Source: Bacillota bacterium
GTDB taxonomy: Bacteria; Bacillota; DTU025; MWDF01
NCBI GenBank assembly: GCA_017994615.1
Contig: JAGOKM010000004.1
Coordinates: 1-39,636, forward strand
Direction: 5' to 3'
DNA: 39,636 bases
Shown: positions 1-8,826 of the stretch, piece by piece
How the letters are laid out: each line of letters opens with the position of its first letter
Numbering within the stretch: the first letter of the stretch is position 1
Notes under the pieces: generated by a model
Told to the model about the DNA's origin: nothing
What the model saw: only the letters and a program-made list of their open reading frames with translations
Database searches by the model: none
Translations under genes and position numbers: made by a program

Positions 1-121
1 ATACAACGTCAGGAAGGCCTGGAACCCGGCCCTCTGCCTTACGTATGTAAGCGAGTTTTTTAGCTCATCCTTGACGTCGTCGTATACGAGGGCCGGGTTC
101 CTGGCCTTCCTGATGTTGTAT
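1..121. repeat. Imperfect inverted repeat at window edge
   Basis: Bases 1-34 are the reverse complement of 88-121 with two mismatches (at 8 and 20), enclosing 53 bases. Both arms lie inside the SurA-like frame and are translated in it. The outer end of the left arm coincides with the first base of the window. Confidence 0.85.
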
Positions 122-651
122 TCTGCCTGTATGTCGGCCTCGGTCACCTCTGGGAACGTGGCGCTCATCTTAAGATATGTGTCATACAGCGTGTTGTCGC
201 TCACATAATTCCTGAACGTGGCCTCTGTGAATGCCCAGTTGTTCAGGAACGCCTTCCAGTTGTCCTCGTTCCCGTTGGAGATCTGCTTCTTCTGCTCGGC
301 GACTGCGGCGTCGATCGCCTCCTTGCTGAGGACGAGCTTGTCCTTTGCGGCCTGGGCCAGCACCAGCTCCTTGTCTACGACCAGGTCCATGACCGTTGAC
401 CTCAGCTGGTCCAGAAGGTCGTACCTAACCCCACCCAGCTGGCTTCTCAGCTGGAACTGGCTTATGAACTCGCGTTCATACTCGAGCCTGGTTATCTTCC
501 TGCCGTCGGCTACGGCGACGGTTGTCGTCCAATACTTGTCCATCGTCTGCGTGGCCCTGCCCTGGAAAAGGCCCGGCAAAACCATCGCCAGGACGAGCAC
601 GGCAGCTAGGATCACTATTATCGTACCGGCGTTCTTGCGCATCTTGATCAT
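1..651 (-). CDS. SurA/PpiD-like membrane-anchored foldase, N-terminal part (partial)
   Basis: The open frame runs from an ATG at 651 off the left edge; 217 residues are visible. Residues 1-9 are basic, and about 11-31 form one hydrophobic segment, either a signal anchor or an uncleaved signal. Next comes a helical, charged region with the pattern of SurA_N domains: an xTVAVADGRKI-like strand, then amphipathic helices with many KxELVLAQA/EAID-type stretches. This suggests an exported chaperone or peptidyl-prolyl isomerase of the SurA/PpiD type acting on secreted proteins. No parvulin PPIase domain is visible, and it may lie beyond the edge or be absent. A consensus promoter lies just upstream, so the gene is probably transcribed independently of the recJ-rel block. 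A TTG at 654 is an alternative start. The last 40 codons contain both arms of a large inverted repeat. Confidence 0.72.
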   Translation of the reverse strand, partial: MIKMRKNAGTIIVILAAVLVLAMVLPGLFQGRATQTMDKYWTTTVAVADGRKITRLEYEREFISQFQLRSQLGGVRYDLLDQLRSTVMDLVVDKELVLAQAAKDKLVLSKEAIDAAVAEQKKQISNGNEDNWKAFLNNWAFTEATFRNYVSDNTLYDTYLKMSATFPEVTEADIQAEYNIRKARNPALVYDDVKDELKNSLTYVRQRAGFQAFLTLY

Positions 652-691
652 CAATTGAGTATGCCCCCAGTCACAAGACAGAATCTATGTA

Positions 692-720
692 ATTGTATCC
701 CATTATCATGGCAAAGTCAA
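692..720 (-). promoter_or_regulatory. Sigma-A type promoter for the SurA-like gene
   Basis: On the minus strand, TTGACT (720-715), a 17-base spacer and TACAAT (697-692) match the housekeeping consensus well. The predicted transcript start is about 685, giving a short leader before the ATG at 651. Confidence 0.72.
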
Positions 721-731
721 TGCTATCCCAG

Positions 732-1373
732 CTAAAAGGCGTTTAACAGCGCTGTGACCCTGAGCCTTTCGCGACCGATTGTCGTCTCCGGGCCGTGCCC
801 CGGCAGGACCCTTACGTCATCGTCCAGGGCGAAGAGCTTCCCTAGAACGGACGCCCTCAGGGATTCGAAGTCCCCGCCGACCAGGTCTGTCCTGCCTACG
901 CTTCCGAAGAATAGCGTGTCCCCCGAGAAAAGCACCTTCTCCCCGGGTATGTAGTAACAGACCCCACCGGGCGTGTGCCCCGGAGTCAGCATGGTCAGGA
1001 ACCTTATTCCTGCTGCCGTGCGCTCCTCGCCGTCAACCAGCCTTGAGTCCGCCGACCTGAACCCTGAAGGCTTTGCCTGCAGAAGCCCGAAGTCGTCCTT
1101 CGTCAGGTCCAGCCTGTCTGCGTCAAGGGCCCCTATCAGCACCCTGGCCCCGGTCTCCGCCCTCAGCTCCCCTGCTGCGCCTATGTGGTCCGGGTGCCAG
1201 TGCGTTAGCAAGATGGAATCAAGCCCCAGGCCGAGGCCATGCAGCCTTCCCAACACCTTGGCCTCGTTTGCGCCCGGGTCTATGCAGACGGCTTTCTCCG
1301 CCCCCTCCATATATGCAATGTAGCAGTTGGTCTGTATAGGCCCCACGATGAGCCGCGCTATCTTCAAGTCCAT
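732..1373 (-). CDS. Metallo-beta-lactamase fold hydrolase (GloB-like)
   Basis: A 213-residue MBL-fold protein of the glyoxalase II-like family. The metal-binding signature LTHWHPDHIG is present, followed by the downstream ligands in TPGHTPGG (His), FSGDTLF (Asp) and LPGHGPET (His), so a two-metal site should be intact. Family members hydrolyse thioesters such as S-lactoylglutathione, but the substrate cannot be told from sequence. The ATG at 1373 is preferred because GAGGTG lies just upstream of it; a GTG at 1379 is also in frame. It follows dtd within 10 bases and is the last gene of the recJ-rel-dtd run, an order widely seen in Firmicutes and Synergistota. It is probably cytoplasmic, as no signal peptide is seen. 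Confidence 0.85.
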   Translation of the reverse strand: MDLKIARLIVGPIQTNCYIAYMEGAEKAVCIDPGANEAKVLGRLHGLGLGLDSILLTHWHPDHIGAAGELRAETGARVLIGALDADRLDLTKDDFGLLQAKPSGFRSADSRLVDGEERTAAGIRFLTMLTPGHTPGGVCYYIPGEKVLFSGDTLFFGSVGRTDLVGGDFESLRASVLGKLFALDDDVRVLPGHGPETTIGRERLRVTALLNAF

Positions 1374-1380
1374 GCCCACC

Positions 1381-1830
1381 TCAGAATGCTTTGCTGCTGT
1401 CCAGCAGTATTGTTACGGGCCCGTCGTTAACGAGCGATACTTCCATCGATGCCCCGAAGATTCCGCTGCGGACTTCGAGCCCTTTTGCCCTGAGCTTCTC
1501 CAACGTCAGCTCGTAGAGCTTCTCTCCCAGTTCCGCCCCCGCCGCCTCCGTGAAGGACGGCCTCCTTCCGGCCCTTGCGTCGCCGTACAGCGTGAACTGC
1601 GAGACTACCAGCACCGAGCCCTTCACGTCATAGAGGGAGAGGTTGAACTTGCCCGCGTCGTCGTTGAACACCCTCAGTCCGCATATCTTGTCGGCGATGT
1701 ACTGCGCATCCTTCTCGGAATCGTGCCTTGACACTCCGAGAAGCACCATGAAGCCCAGACCGATCGCCCCTGCCGTTTCGCCGCCAACGCTGACTGAAGC
1801 GCACTTGACGCGCTGAACTACAGCCCTCAT
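1381..1830 (-). CDS. dtd: D-aminoacyl-tRNA deacylase
   Basis: A 149-residue protein, the usual Dtd length. It hydrolyses D-amino acids mischarged onto tRNA (and Gly-tRNA(Ala)), proofreading translation in the cytoplasm. The N-terminus MRAVVQRV is the classic Dtd opening. The SQFTLYGD motif (about residues 77-84) and the C-terminal NDGPVTI motif (about 135-141) form the active site, including the cross-subunit Gly-Pro. The ATG at 1830 has AGGAGG upstream and lies 8 bases after the rel stop; the longer open frame above it is the shadow of rel. The Rel-Dtd pairing is conserved in many Gram-positive-type genomes, so co-transcription with rel is expected. Confidence 0.95.
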   Translation of the reverse strand: MRAVVQRVKCASVSVGGETAGAIGLGFMVLLGVSRHDSEKDAQYIADKICGLRVFNDDAGKFNLSLYDVKGSVLVVSQFTLYGDARAGRRPSFTEAAGAELGEKLYELTLEKLRAKGLEVRSGIFGASMEVSLVNDGPVTILLDSSKAF

Positions 1831-1838
1831 TTGCCCTC

Positions 1839-3974
1839 CTAGATCCTCTTTACCTCTTCCACGCCGCTTATCTTGCCCATCTTGGCCATTATGCTGTTGA
1901 GGTAGTTGATGTCCCTTATCTCTATCCGGACGTGCACTTTGGCATGGCCCGATTTGTAGGCCTTCGCGCTCGCGGAGGCGAGGGCGACGTCCATCTCGGC
2001 TATCACCTTGGTCACGTCGTTCAGGAAGCCGCTCCTGTCCCTGCCGGAGATTTCGAGCGACACCTGGTAGAGGCCCCTCAAGGACTTGCTCCATGAGACG
2101 TTCACCTGCCGCTCCGGTTCGCTTGCCATTATGAGCTTTCCCTCTTCGCAGTCCGCCCTGTGCACCGACACGCCCCTGCCCCTTGTTATGAAGCCTATGA
2201 TTGGTTCCTCCGGGACCGGGGAGCAGCACTTTGCGAACCTTACCAGGCAGCCTTCCAGGCCGCTGACCACGACGCCCTTCGATATGGCCTGTACGCTCGA
2301 CGCCTTCTTGAGCTTGACCTCAGGTTCCGGGAACTTGTCGGGGTAGAGCCTGGCTACGACGGCCGGCGGCGAGATCTTGCCGTAGCCGATCGCCACCAGG
2401 AGCTCCTCCGGTCCGGAGTGCCCGCTCTTCTTGGCCACCTCTTCGAGCAGCTCATCCTTCATCGAGGCATGGACGTCAAGCTCGTTGCGCCTGAGCTCCT
2501 TTTCCAGCATCTCCTTTCCCAGTTCGAGCTTCTCGTTCCTGCGCTGTTCCTTCATGAACGAGCGTATCTTCGATTTTGCCCTCGTAGACTTCGCTATCTT
2601 GAGCCAGTCCCTTGAAGGCCCCTGGGAAGCCTTGTTTGTTAATATCTCGACTATGTCACCGGTCTTCAAGACGGTGTCCAGCGGCACCAGCTTGGAGTTG
2701 ACCTTGGCTCCTGCGCACTTGTGGCCCACGTTCGTATGCACGTGGTAGGCGAAATCTATGGGGGTGGCCCCCTGAGGCAGCACCTTCACGTCCCCTGCCG
2801 GCGTGAAGACGTACACTTCGTCCGACGACAGGTCCATCTTGAGGGTGTCCATGAACTCCGACGTGTCGTCGGATTCCTTCTGGATCTCTATCATCTGCCG
2901 GAGCCAGACCATCTTCTCCTCGAATGGGTCCGACTTGCCGCTGGTGTGCTCCTTGTATTTCCAGTGGGCCGCGATGCCGTACTCGGCGGTCTTGTGCATA
3001 TCCCAGGTCCGTATCTGGATCTCCAGGGGTTCCCCCCTGGTGCCTATGACCGTTGTGTGAAGCGACTGGTACATGTTCGTCTTGGGCATCGCGATGTAGT
3101 CCTTGAACTTGCCGGGGATCGGTTTCCAGAACGTATGTATGGCCCCGAGCGCGCTGTAGCATTCGTGCACGGTCTCGACTATCACCCTCAAGCCCATAAG
3201 GTCCCAGATCTCTGACAGCTGCCTTCCCTGGTTGACCATCTTCTGGTAGATGCTGTAGAAGTGCTTCGGCCTTCCGCTTATGTCGGCCTTTATGCCGGCT
3301 TCCTGCATCAGGGATGTGAGGGTCTTCTTGGCCTCCTCGATTATGCTCTCCCTCTCGGCCCTGCCCTTCGCCACCTGCACCGCCAGGCTGTAGTAGGTGT
3401 CAGGGTCCTTGAACAGGAGCGCCAGGTCCTCGAACTCCCATTTCCATCTCCATATCCCGAGCCTGTGCGCCAACGGCGCGTATATGTCAAGCGTCTCCTG
3501 GGCCACCCTTATCTGCTTCTCGCGGTCGGTGTGCTTGAGGGTGCGCATGTTGTGGAGCCTGTCCGCCAGCTTGATGAGAATGACCCTTACGTCGTTGGCC
3601 ATGGCCACGAACATCTTGCGGTAGCTCTCCACCTGCATGACCTGCTTGTCCTTGAAGCCCATCTTGGTCAGCTTCGTGACCCCGTCGACCAGCTTCGCTA
3701 TCTCCTCGCCGAACTCGGCCTTAATATCCTCTATCTTGGTGCCCGTATCCTCGACGACGTCGTGCAGGAGCGCGGCCGAAATGCTGGTTGCTCCCAGCTG
3801 CAGGTCTGCAAGCAGGAATGCCGCGGCGGCAGGGTGCTCCATGTAAGGCTCCCCGCTCTCCCTCAGCTGTCCCCTATGCTTCTCTTCGGCGTATGAATAT
3901 GCCCGCCTGATGAGGTCCAGGTTGGTGTCGGGCCTGTACATCGCGACCTTCGATACGATCTCCTCGACGTTCAT
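1839..3974 (-). CDS. rel: Bifunctional (p)ppGpp synthetase/hydrolase Rel
   Basis: A 711-residue long RSH enzyme that makes and degrades the stringent-response alarmone (p)ppGpp on and off the ribosome. The N-terminal HD hydrolase domain is intact, with His47 and HDVVEDT at about 71-77. The synthetase domain (about 235-345) contains [12 protein letters not shown] and, at about 289-292, KFKD. This is the basic version of the motif that marks bifunctional Rel rather than the acidic EFDD of monofunctional RelA. A TGS domain (about 390-450) and a C-terminal ACT domain (about 635-711) follow, so the full-length regulatory half is present. It starts 10 bases after recJ and is followed by dtd, forming one operon. 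Called rel because both catalytic halves look active. Confidence 0.96.
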   Translation of the reverse strand: MNVEEIVSKVAMYRPDTNLDLIRRAYSYAEEKHRGQLRESGEPYMEHPAAAAFLLADLQLGATSISAALLHDVVEDTGTKIEDIKAEFGEEIAKLVDGVTKLTKMGFKDKQVMQVESYRKMFVAMANDVRVILIKLADRLHNMRTLKHTDREKQIRVAQETLDIYAPLAHRLGIWRWKWEFEDLALLFKDPDTYYSLAVQVAKGRAERESIIEEAKKTLTSLMQEAGIKADISGRPKHFYSIYQKMVNQGRQLSEIWDLMGLRVIVETVHECYSALGAIHTFWKPIPGKFKDYIAMPKTNMYQSLHTTVIGTRGEPLEIQIRTWDMHKTAEYGIAAHWKYKEHTSGKSDPFEEKMVWLRQMIEIQKESDDTSEFMDTLKMDLSSDEVYVFTPAGDVKVLPQGATPIDFAYHVHTNVGHKCAGAKVNSKLVPLDTVLKTGDIVEILTNKASQGPSRDWLKIAKSTRAKSKIRSFMKEQRRNEKLELGKEMLEKELRRNELDVHASMKDELLEEVAKKSGHSGPEELLVAIGYGKISPPAVVARLYPDKFPEPEVKLKKASSVQAISKGVVVSGLEGCLVRFAKCCSPVPEEPIIGFITRGRGVSVHRADCEEGKLIMASEPERQVNVSWSKSLRGLYQVSLEISGRDRSGFLNDVTKVIAEMDVALASASAKAYKSGHAKVHVRIEIRDINYLNSIMAKMGKISGVEEVKRI

Positions 3975-3984
3975 GCCCGCCGCC

Positions 3985-5721
3985 TCAATTCCCCTGCGGG
4001 ACGTCGGGGCTGTGCCTTATGTCCCTCAGCACGAGCTGCAGGTACTCGTTTCCGTTGTATCGCGATATCTCCATGGTGTAGGCGATGTCCACCGGATGCT
4101 TCCTGTCGTAGAAGTCCTCCATGCGCATGCCCATGTTGTAGCCTATGGCATTGAGCATGCAGCCTTCCCTTGAGAGCTTAAGCCTCATGTGCTTGCCGTC
4201 GTTGCCGACGCACCTGATGTCGTTGATTTCGAGCTTGTTCGTCACGAAAACCGGCTCGGGGTTGGAAAGGCCGTAGGGCTGGAGCTTGCTTATCTCCTTG
4301 GCGAGCTCCATCGTTATCTTCTGCGGCCTTAGTACCGCGTCAACCTTCAATATCGGCTGCAGCTGGCTTGATATGATCTGCTGGGAGGCGACCGAGTTTA
4401 TCCTCTCCTTGAACTCCTCTATCATTTCCGGCTTGAGGGTAAGGCCGGCCGCCTGTGCGTGCCCGCCGAACCTCACAAGGCAGTCGGCGCACTCCGTCAG
4501 GGCCGCATGCAGGTCGAACCCCCCTATGCTCCTGCCGGAGCCCCTGCCCTCGCCGTTGGCTATCGAAATCAGTATGGCCGGCCTGTTGTAGCTTTCTACC
4601 ATCCTTGAGGCAACGATTCCGACCACGCCCTGGTGCCAGTCCTCGGAGGAGAGCACTATGACGTTCATCGTGCTCAGGTCCTGCTCCTCAAGCATCCGTA
4701 CCGCCTGTTCGGATATAACAGCCTCGATCTCCTGACGGCGCCTGTTCTCGTCTGCCAGCATCGAGGCGATGCTTGCCGCCCTTGCATAGTCGTCCGTCGT
4801 GAACAGCTCAACGGCTATGGAAGCATCACCCAGCCTGCCGACGGCGTTCAGCCTGGGGGCCACCGTATAGCTTATGTTTGTGGCGGAAAGCGGCCTGCCG
4901 TTGAGGTTGCAGCTTTCCAACAGGCTCGCAAGACCCGGGTTCTTCGTCTGCATCATCTGCTGCATCCCGAAGTAGGCGATGGCCCTGTTCTCGCCCACCA
5001 GGGGCACCATGTCAGCTATCGTGCCCAGCGCGACCAGGTCCGAGTATTTCTGAGGGTCGGTGGATGCATCCCCTCCGATGAGGCTGTGGACCGCCTGGCA
5101 GAGCTTGAAGGCGACGCCTACCCCGGCGAGCGTATCCTGGCCAAGGCCGTCCGGCTTGAGCTTCGGGTTCACCACTGCCGTGCACTGGGGCACGTCGTCG
5201 CCGGGCTGGTGATGGTCGGTTATGATCACATCTATGCCGAGCTCCTTCGCCCTTTCGACTTCGAAATAGGCTCCGATGCCGCAGTCTACGGTCACAATCA
5301 CCTTCACGCCCGCCGTGGCCGCCTGCTCGATCGCCTCTATGTTTATGCCGTAGCCCTCCTCCAGCCTCTTGGGTATGTAGGAGAGCACCTCGGCTCCCAG
5401 CTCGGACAGGCATCTTACGGTCGTTGCGGTGGCGGTTATCCCGTCTACGTCGTAGTCGCCGTAGACCATGATCTTCTCGTTCGCGTATATTGCCTTCAGA
5501 AGGCGCGTAGCCGCCCTTTTCATGTCGGGAAGCTCGAACGGGTCGGTAGTGTGGTCCAAGGAGGGGTTAAGGAATTCCTTCGCGTTCTCGTAGTCGGTTA
5601 TCCCCCTGTTGTACAGCAGGCCTGCCATGGTCTCGGACACGCCGAACAGGCGCGCATGTTCCCTGCGCTGCACTACGTCCAGCTCAGCCCTCAATTCCCA
5701 TTTCTTCCTGGCCCTGGCCAT
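3985..5721 (-). CDS. recJ: Single-stranded-DNA-specific 5'-3' exonuclease RecJ
   Basis: About 578 residues. RecJ degrades 5'-ended single strands in recombination and mismatch/base-excision repair. The DHH phosphoesterase motifs are visible: YGDYDVDGITA (motif I), VDCGIG, ITDHHQPGD (the DHH), and NPKLKPD. The DHHA1 motif GGHAQAAG lies near residue 430, followed by the C-terminal OB-like region. Two adjacent ATGs are possible (5724 and 5721). The second has better spacing from AAGGAG, so 5721 is used; the open frame extends further upstream without a good site. It is the first gene of recJ-rel-dtd-MBL, with an AT-rich TATAAT-like stretch just upstream but no convincing -35. Confidence 0.95.
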   Translation of the reverse strand: MARARKKWELRAELDVVQRREHARLFGVSETMAGLLYNRGITDYENAKEFLNPSLDHTTDPFELPDMKRAATRLLKAIYANEKIMVYGDYDVDGITATATTVRCLSELGAEVLSYIPKRLEEGYGINIEAIEQAATAGVKVIVTVDCGIGAYFEVERAKELGIDVIITDHHQPGDDVPQCTAVVNPKLKPDGLGQDTLAGVGVAFKLCQAVHSLIGGDASTDPQKYSDLVALGTIADMVPLVGENRAIAYFGMQQMMQTKNPGLASLLESCNLNGRPLSATNISYTVAPRLNAVGRLGDASIAVELFTTDDYARAASIASMLADENRRRQEIEAVISEQAVRMLEEQDLSTMNVIVLSSEDWHQGVVGIVASRMVESYNRPAILISIANGEGRGSGRSIGGFDLHAALTECADCLVRFGGHAQAAGLTLKPEMIEEFKERINSVASQQIISSQLQPILKVDAVLRPQKITMELAKEISKLQPYGLSNPEPVFVTNKLEINDIRCVGNDGKHMRLKLSREGCMLNAIGYNMGMRMEDFYDRKHPVDIAYTMEISRYNGNEYLQLVLRDIRHSPDVPQGN

Positions 5722-5797
5722 CATGCTCTCCTTCAAAGGTCTAACATTATAAATATAACACAATGCAGGGATGCCTTTAAGTTCATTCCTCGACGGA

Positions 5798-6556
5798 TCA
5801 GGATGTCCGCCCCTGGGCGCGGCCTGCTGCCCAGGCCCTAAGCTCCCTGCTCCTGACCCTCCAGTCGGGCATCAGGCCGGCAAGCGCCCCGTGGAAACCG
5901 GCCGAGTGGTCCATGTGCATCAGATGGGTCAGCTCGTGCGCCACGACGTATTCCATGAGCTCCGGCGGTGCCTTGACGAGGGATGCGTTCAGGCTGATGC
6001 TGTTGGTCCGCCTGCTGTAGCTTCCCCATCTGGTCTTCATCGCCCTGACCCTGAGCTTAGGCCTTTGGTAGCCCCTTGATCCGAAATAGGGCCAGTATCT
6101 CTCCAAGCATCCCTCTGCAAGCTCAAGCGCAAGGTCTTTGCACCATTCGTCTACCAGCCTGGCTGCTGTCTGCCAGTCAGAAGCTCCTTTGACGCATACT
6201 ACGAGCACATCGCCTTCCAGGCGGCATCCGGGCATCTGCGATTCGATTACATTGACTTTTACGGGCCTGCCAAGCAGCTGCATCGGTTCCGGGTCGCCGG
6301 AACCGCCAGCAAGGGGGGCCAAACGCCTGTTCATCTCCTCGGCTCTCGCCACGGTTGAACGTATCCAGGGCAGTTTCAGCCTTAAAATGCCCTCTATCTC
6401 GGAATCCGGCATCCAGTAGGGCACCCCCATGCGCACGCGACCGGCCCGGGTAACCCGGATTACGGTCGAGCGCGAGCGACGGTAGCTGAGATGGACCTCC
6501 AGCCCTCCTGAGCGATCGTCTATGGTTATCAGCCTAGCCTTGCGGGCGCAGACCAT
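5798..6556 (-). CDS. YgjP/SprT-like (M48-type, DUF45) metallopeptidase
   Basis: About 252 residues. The zinc-peptidase signature HELTH is at about 207-211, with a third likely ligand at His217 in the HMDHSAGFH stretch. The conserved RWGS (in KTRWGSY) and SISLN motifs precede it, as in the YgjP/WLM family. No signal peptide or membrane segment is seen, so it is probably cytoplasmic. The cellular substrate of the family is not well defined; some relatives are linked to DNA-protein crosslinks, but that cannot be assigned here. The ATG at 6556 is chosen because GGAGGG lies just upstream. That RBS sits directly behind the secF terminator, so expression may depend on read-through or on an unseen promoter. 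Confidence 0.85.
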   Translation of the reverse strand: MVCARKARLITIDDRSGGLEVHLSYRRSRSTVIRVTRAGRVRMGVPYWMPDSEIEGILRLKLPWIRSTVARAEEMNRRLAPLAGGSGDPEPMQLLGRPVKVNVIESQMPGCRLEGDVLVVCVKGASDWQTAARLVDEWCKDLALELAEGCLERYWPYFGSRGYQRPKLRVRAMKTRWGSYSRRTNSISLNASLVKAPPELMEYVVAHELTHLMHMDHSAGFHGALAGLMPDWRVRSRELRAWAAGRAQGRTS

Positions 6557-6566
6557 GGGACCCTCC

Positions 6567-6593
6567 AAAAAGGCGGAAGGTGTCCCTTCCGCC
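6567..6593 (-). terminator. Rho-independent terminator after secF
   Basis: A perfect 9-bp stem (6572-6580 with 6585-6593) and 4-base loop are followed on the minus strand by five T residues. It begins about 10 bases after the secF stop and ends right at the RBS of the metallopeptidase gene. Confidence 0.82.
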
Positions 6594-6603
6594 CTGCCCT
6601 CAT

Positions 6604-7494
6604 TTACTTGACCCTTCGTTTCTCGGTGCCTGAGAGCTTCCTCCAGTCGTACCAAAGGGGCCCTGCTACGAATATCGAGAGGTAGACACCCGCAATCAGC
6701 CCTATTAAAAGGGCGAACGTGAAGTCGCGTATGGTCGTTGAGCCGAAGACGTAAAGCGCGACCACCCCGATCAAGGTCGTAATCGTGGTGTGCACGGTCC
6801 TTGCCATCATCTCCCCGATGCTCCTGTCGGTCATCTCCGCAAGGTCTTCCTTCCTTGCGCTCTTGAGGTTCTCCCTTATCCTGTCGAATATGATTATCGT
6901 ATTGTTTATGCAGTAGCCGACGAGTGTAAGCATGCCCGCTACGAAAGCCGAGTTGATCTCCTGCCCCGAGACCACGAAAGCCCCGATCGTCATGAACACC
7001 CCCGCCACAAGCGTTGCCACCGAAATCACCGCGAAGCGGTATTCGAACCTGAGCGCGATGTATGCGAGAATCCCGAGAGACGCTATGAGAACCGATTCTA
7101 TTGCAACTTTGGTGAGCTCGCTTCCTATCCTCGGGTCAACCTGGTCGATGCCGTGGTTCTGCACGTCGCCGAACTTATCCCTCAAAGCCGCCAGCACCGC
7201 TTCCTGTCCCTCGGCATCAAGGCTGGGCACCCTTAGGGTGTACTCCCTGTCGCCGATCTTCTGCACCATGCCCTTGCCCAGGTTCAGATCGGCAGTCGCA
7301 GGCGTATTTATCGCTTCGGTGATGGCCGACGCGTCCACAGCCCCAGGGAACTCCAGCCAGAACAGGGTCCCGGATGTGAAGTCGATTCCGAGGTTCATGC
7401 CGTTGAGAAGAAGCCCCGCGGCTCCTCCCAAAGCCAGGGCCAAGGTTACCGCATACCATATCTTCCTCGTCTTTATGAAGCTGAATCCTTTCAT
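6604..7494 (-). CDS. secF: Protein translocase accessory subunit SecF
   Basis: About 296 residues. With SecD and YajC it forms the accessory complex that uses the proton-motive force to pull exported proteins off SecYEG. An N-terminal membrane segment (about 12-30) is followed by a short periplasmic domain and five C-terminal membrane helices. The MNIDFTSGT-like motif (LGIDFTSGTLFW) and YCINNTIIIFDRIREN, in the RND core, are diagnostic for SecF. The ATG at 7494 has GGAGG seven bases upstream and lies only 4 bases after the secD stop, so translation is probably coupled. It is separate from secD, unlike the fused SecDF of Bacillus. Confidence 0.96.
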   Translation of the reverse strand: MKGFSFIKTRKIWYAVTLALALGGAAGLLLNGMNLGIDFTSGTLFWLEFPGAVDASAITEAINTPATADLNLGKGMVQKIGDREYTLRVPSLDAEGQEAVLAALRDKFGDVQNHGIDQVDPRIGSELTKVAIESVLIASLGILAYIALRFEYRFAVISVATLVAGVFMTIGAFVVSGQEINSAFVAGMLTLVGYCINNTIIIFDRIRENLKSARKEDLAEMTDRSIGEMMARTVHTTITTLIGVVALYVFGSTTIRDFTFALLIGLIAGVYLSIFVAGPLWYDWRKLSGTEKRRVK

Positions 7495-7498
7495 GCCG

Positions 7499-8746
7499 TT
7501 ACCTCCTCGCCCCGAAGAACTTGATGCCCATTCCGGGCGAGACGACAAGCGTCAGTAGGGACCTCGTCAGGATCACGGCGGTGAACATGCTCGCCAGCAC
7601 CCCTATGATCAGGGTGACTGCGAAGCCCTGCACCCTGCCTGATCCGAAGTAGAAAAGGATTATCGCAGTGATGATCGTCGTGGCGTTCCCGTCTATGATG
7701 GCGGCCATCGACTTCCTGAAGCCGGCGTCTATCGCCGCCCTTATGCTCTTGCCAGCCCTCATCTCGTCTTTTATCCTCTCGAAGATGATGACGTTCGCGT
7801 CGACTGCCATGCCGGTAGACAGTATGAAACCTGCGATCCCCGCAAGGCTCAGCGTGCCTTTGATCAACATGAACACGGCAAGGACTATGCCCGTATAGAT
7901 TATGAGCGCAAACCCCGCCATCAGTCCCGGTACCCTGTAAATGGCAATCATGTAGACCAGTATCACCGCAAAGCCGAAGGCACCTGCGAGCATGCTGCTC
8001 CTGCTCATGTCGGCGCCGAGCGTCGGGTCCACGAAGCGGGTCTCCTTGTGCTCTACCGGGGCGGGAAGCACGCCGCCTCTCAGGATGGCGGCAATTGACG
8101 TCGCCGACTCTATGGTTATGTCCCCGCCGGATATCTCGGCCTTGCCGTCTGGTATCTCGGTGCTTATCACGCCGCCGACAACCTCCTGGCCGTCCAGCTC
8201 TATGCTGATGATCTCGCCTATGTTGTTCCTGGTGATCGTCGCAAACTGCCTGGAGTATTCGGAGGAAAGCTCAAGTTGCACAGCCGGCTTGTTGTCCCTG
8301 CTCGAATAGCCCGGCGTCGCCTTGGCCAGTATACCTGGGCCCGACATAATCGTCCTGCCGTTAAGCTTGAATTCGAGCAGTCCCTGCTTTCCCACTACGT
8401 CAAGCGCCTGCTGGAGGCTGGTCACACCAGGGAGGGATACCGTTATCCTCCTCCAGTTCTCTCCGCTCAGCTTCTCTATTACGGGCTCTGTGACCCCCAG
8501 CGAGTCTATCCTCTTCTCCATGGCGGCCCTTGTGTCTTCAACGGTCTGGGCATCTGCCGCCCCGTCCTTCTTGTCCTGAACCTCAAGCACCAGCATGACC
8601 CCCCCCTGAAGGTCCATGCCGAGCCTAAGCCAGCTCTTACCGTCGGTGTCTTCGAGCCTCTGCCTTCCCATGAGGAAGATGGCGCCCCCGGTGATCGCTA
8701 CCACCAGAAGCACCGTAACAAGGCTCACTAACTTGTTGCGCTCCAT
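7499..8746 (-). CDS. secD: Protein translocase accessory subunit SecD
   Basis: About 415 residues, the short SecD form. It partners with SecF in proton-driven protein export across the inner membrane. It has an N-terminal membrane helix (about 7-27), the GMDLQGGVML motif, and an exported P1 region with SLPGV. Five C-terminal helices follow, containing GMAVDANVIIFERIKDE, the SecD counterpart of the proton-relay helix motif. The ATG at 8746 is preferred over 8752 because GAGG is seven bases from it and would be too close to the first ATG. The upstream gene ends with a good terminator, so secDF should have its own promoter, which I could not place. Confidence 0.96.
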   Translation of the reverse strand: MERNKLVSLVTVLLVVAITGGAIFLMGRQRLEDTDGKSWLRLGMDLQGGVMLVLEVQDKKDGAADAQTVEDTRAAMEKRIDSLGVTEPVIEKLSGENWRRITVSLPGVTSLQQALDVVGKQGLLEFKLNGRTIMSGPGILAKATPGYSSRDNKPAVQLELSSEYSRQFATITRNNIGEIISIELDGQEVVGGVISTEIPDGKAEISGGDITIESATSIAAILRGGVLPAPVEHKETRFVDPTLGADMSRSSMLAGAFGFAVILVYMIAIYRVPGLMAGFALIIYTGIVLAVFMLIKGTLSLAGIAGFILSTGMAVDANVIIFERIKDEMRAGKSIRAAIDAGFRKSMAAIIDGNATTIITAIILFYFGSGRVQGFAVTLIIGVLASMFTAVILTRSLLTLVVSPGMGIKFFGARR

Positions 8747-8775
8747 CGGCATACCTCACTTTACTTCTGAGTCCA

Positions 8776-8804
8776 TAAAAAAAGGGCCCCTTCTCGAAGG
8801 CCCT
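8776..8804 (-). terminator. Rho-independent terminator between HD gene and secD
   Basis: On the minus strand, AGGGCC and GGCCCT form the stem, with an inner TT/AA pair and a small bulge, followed by seven T residues. It separates the yajC-HD run from secDF. Confidence 0.85.
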
Positions 8805-8826
8805 ATGGTCCGGGACCACGGAGCAT

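Noticed and set aside
1831-2229. Long N-terminal extension of dtd
   Set aside because: It lies within rel in another frame; Dtd is normally about 150 residues, matching the ATG at 1830.
4633-5841. 402-codon plus-strand open frame opposite recJ
   Set aside because: It lies entirely antisense to a well-recognised gene and its translation shows no domain. It is a typical by-product of GC-rich coding sequence.
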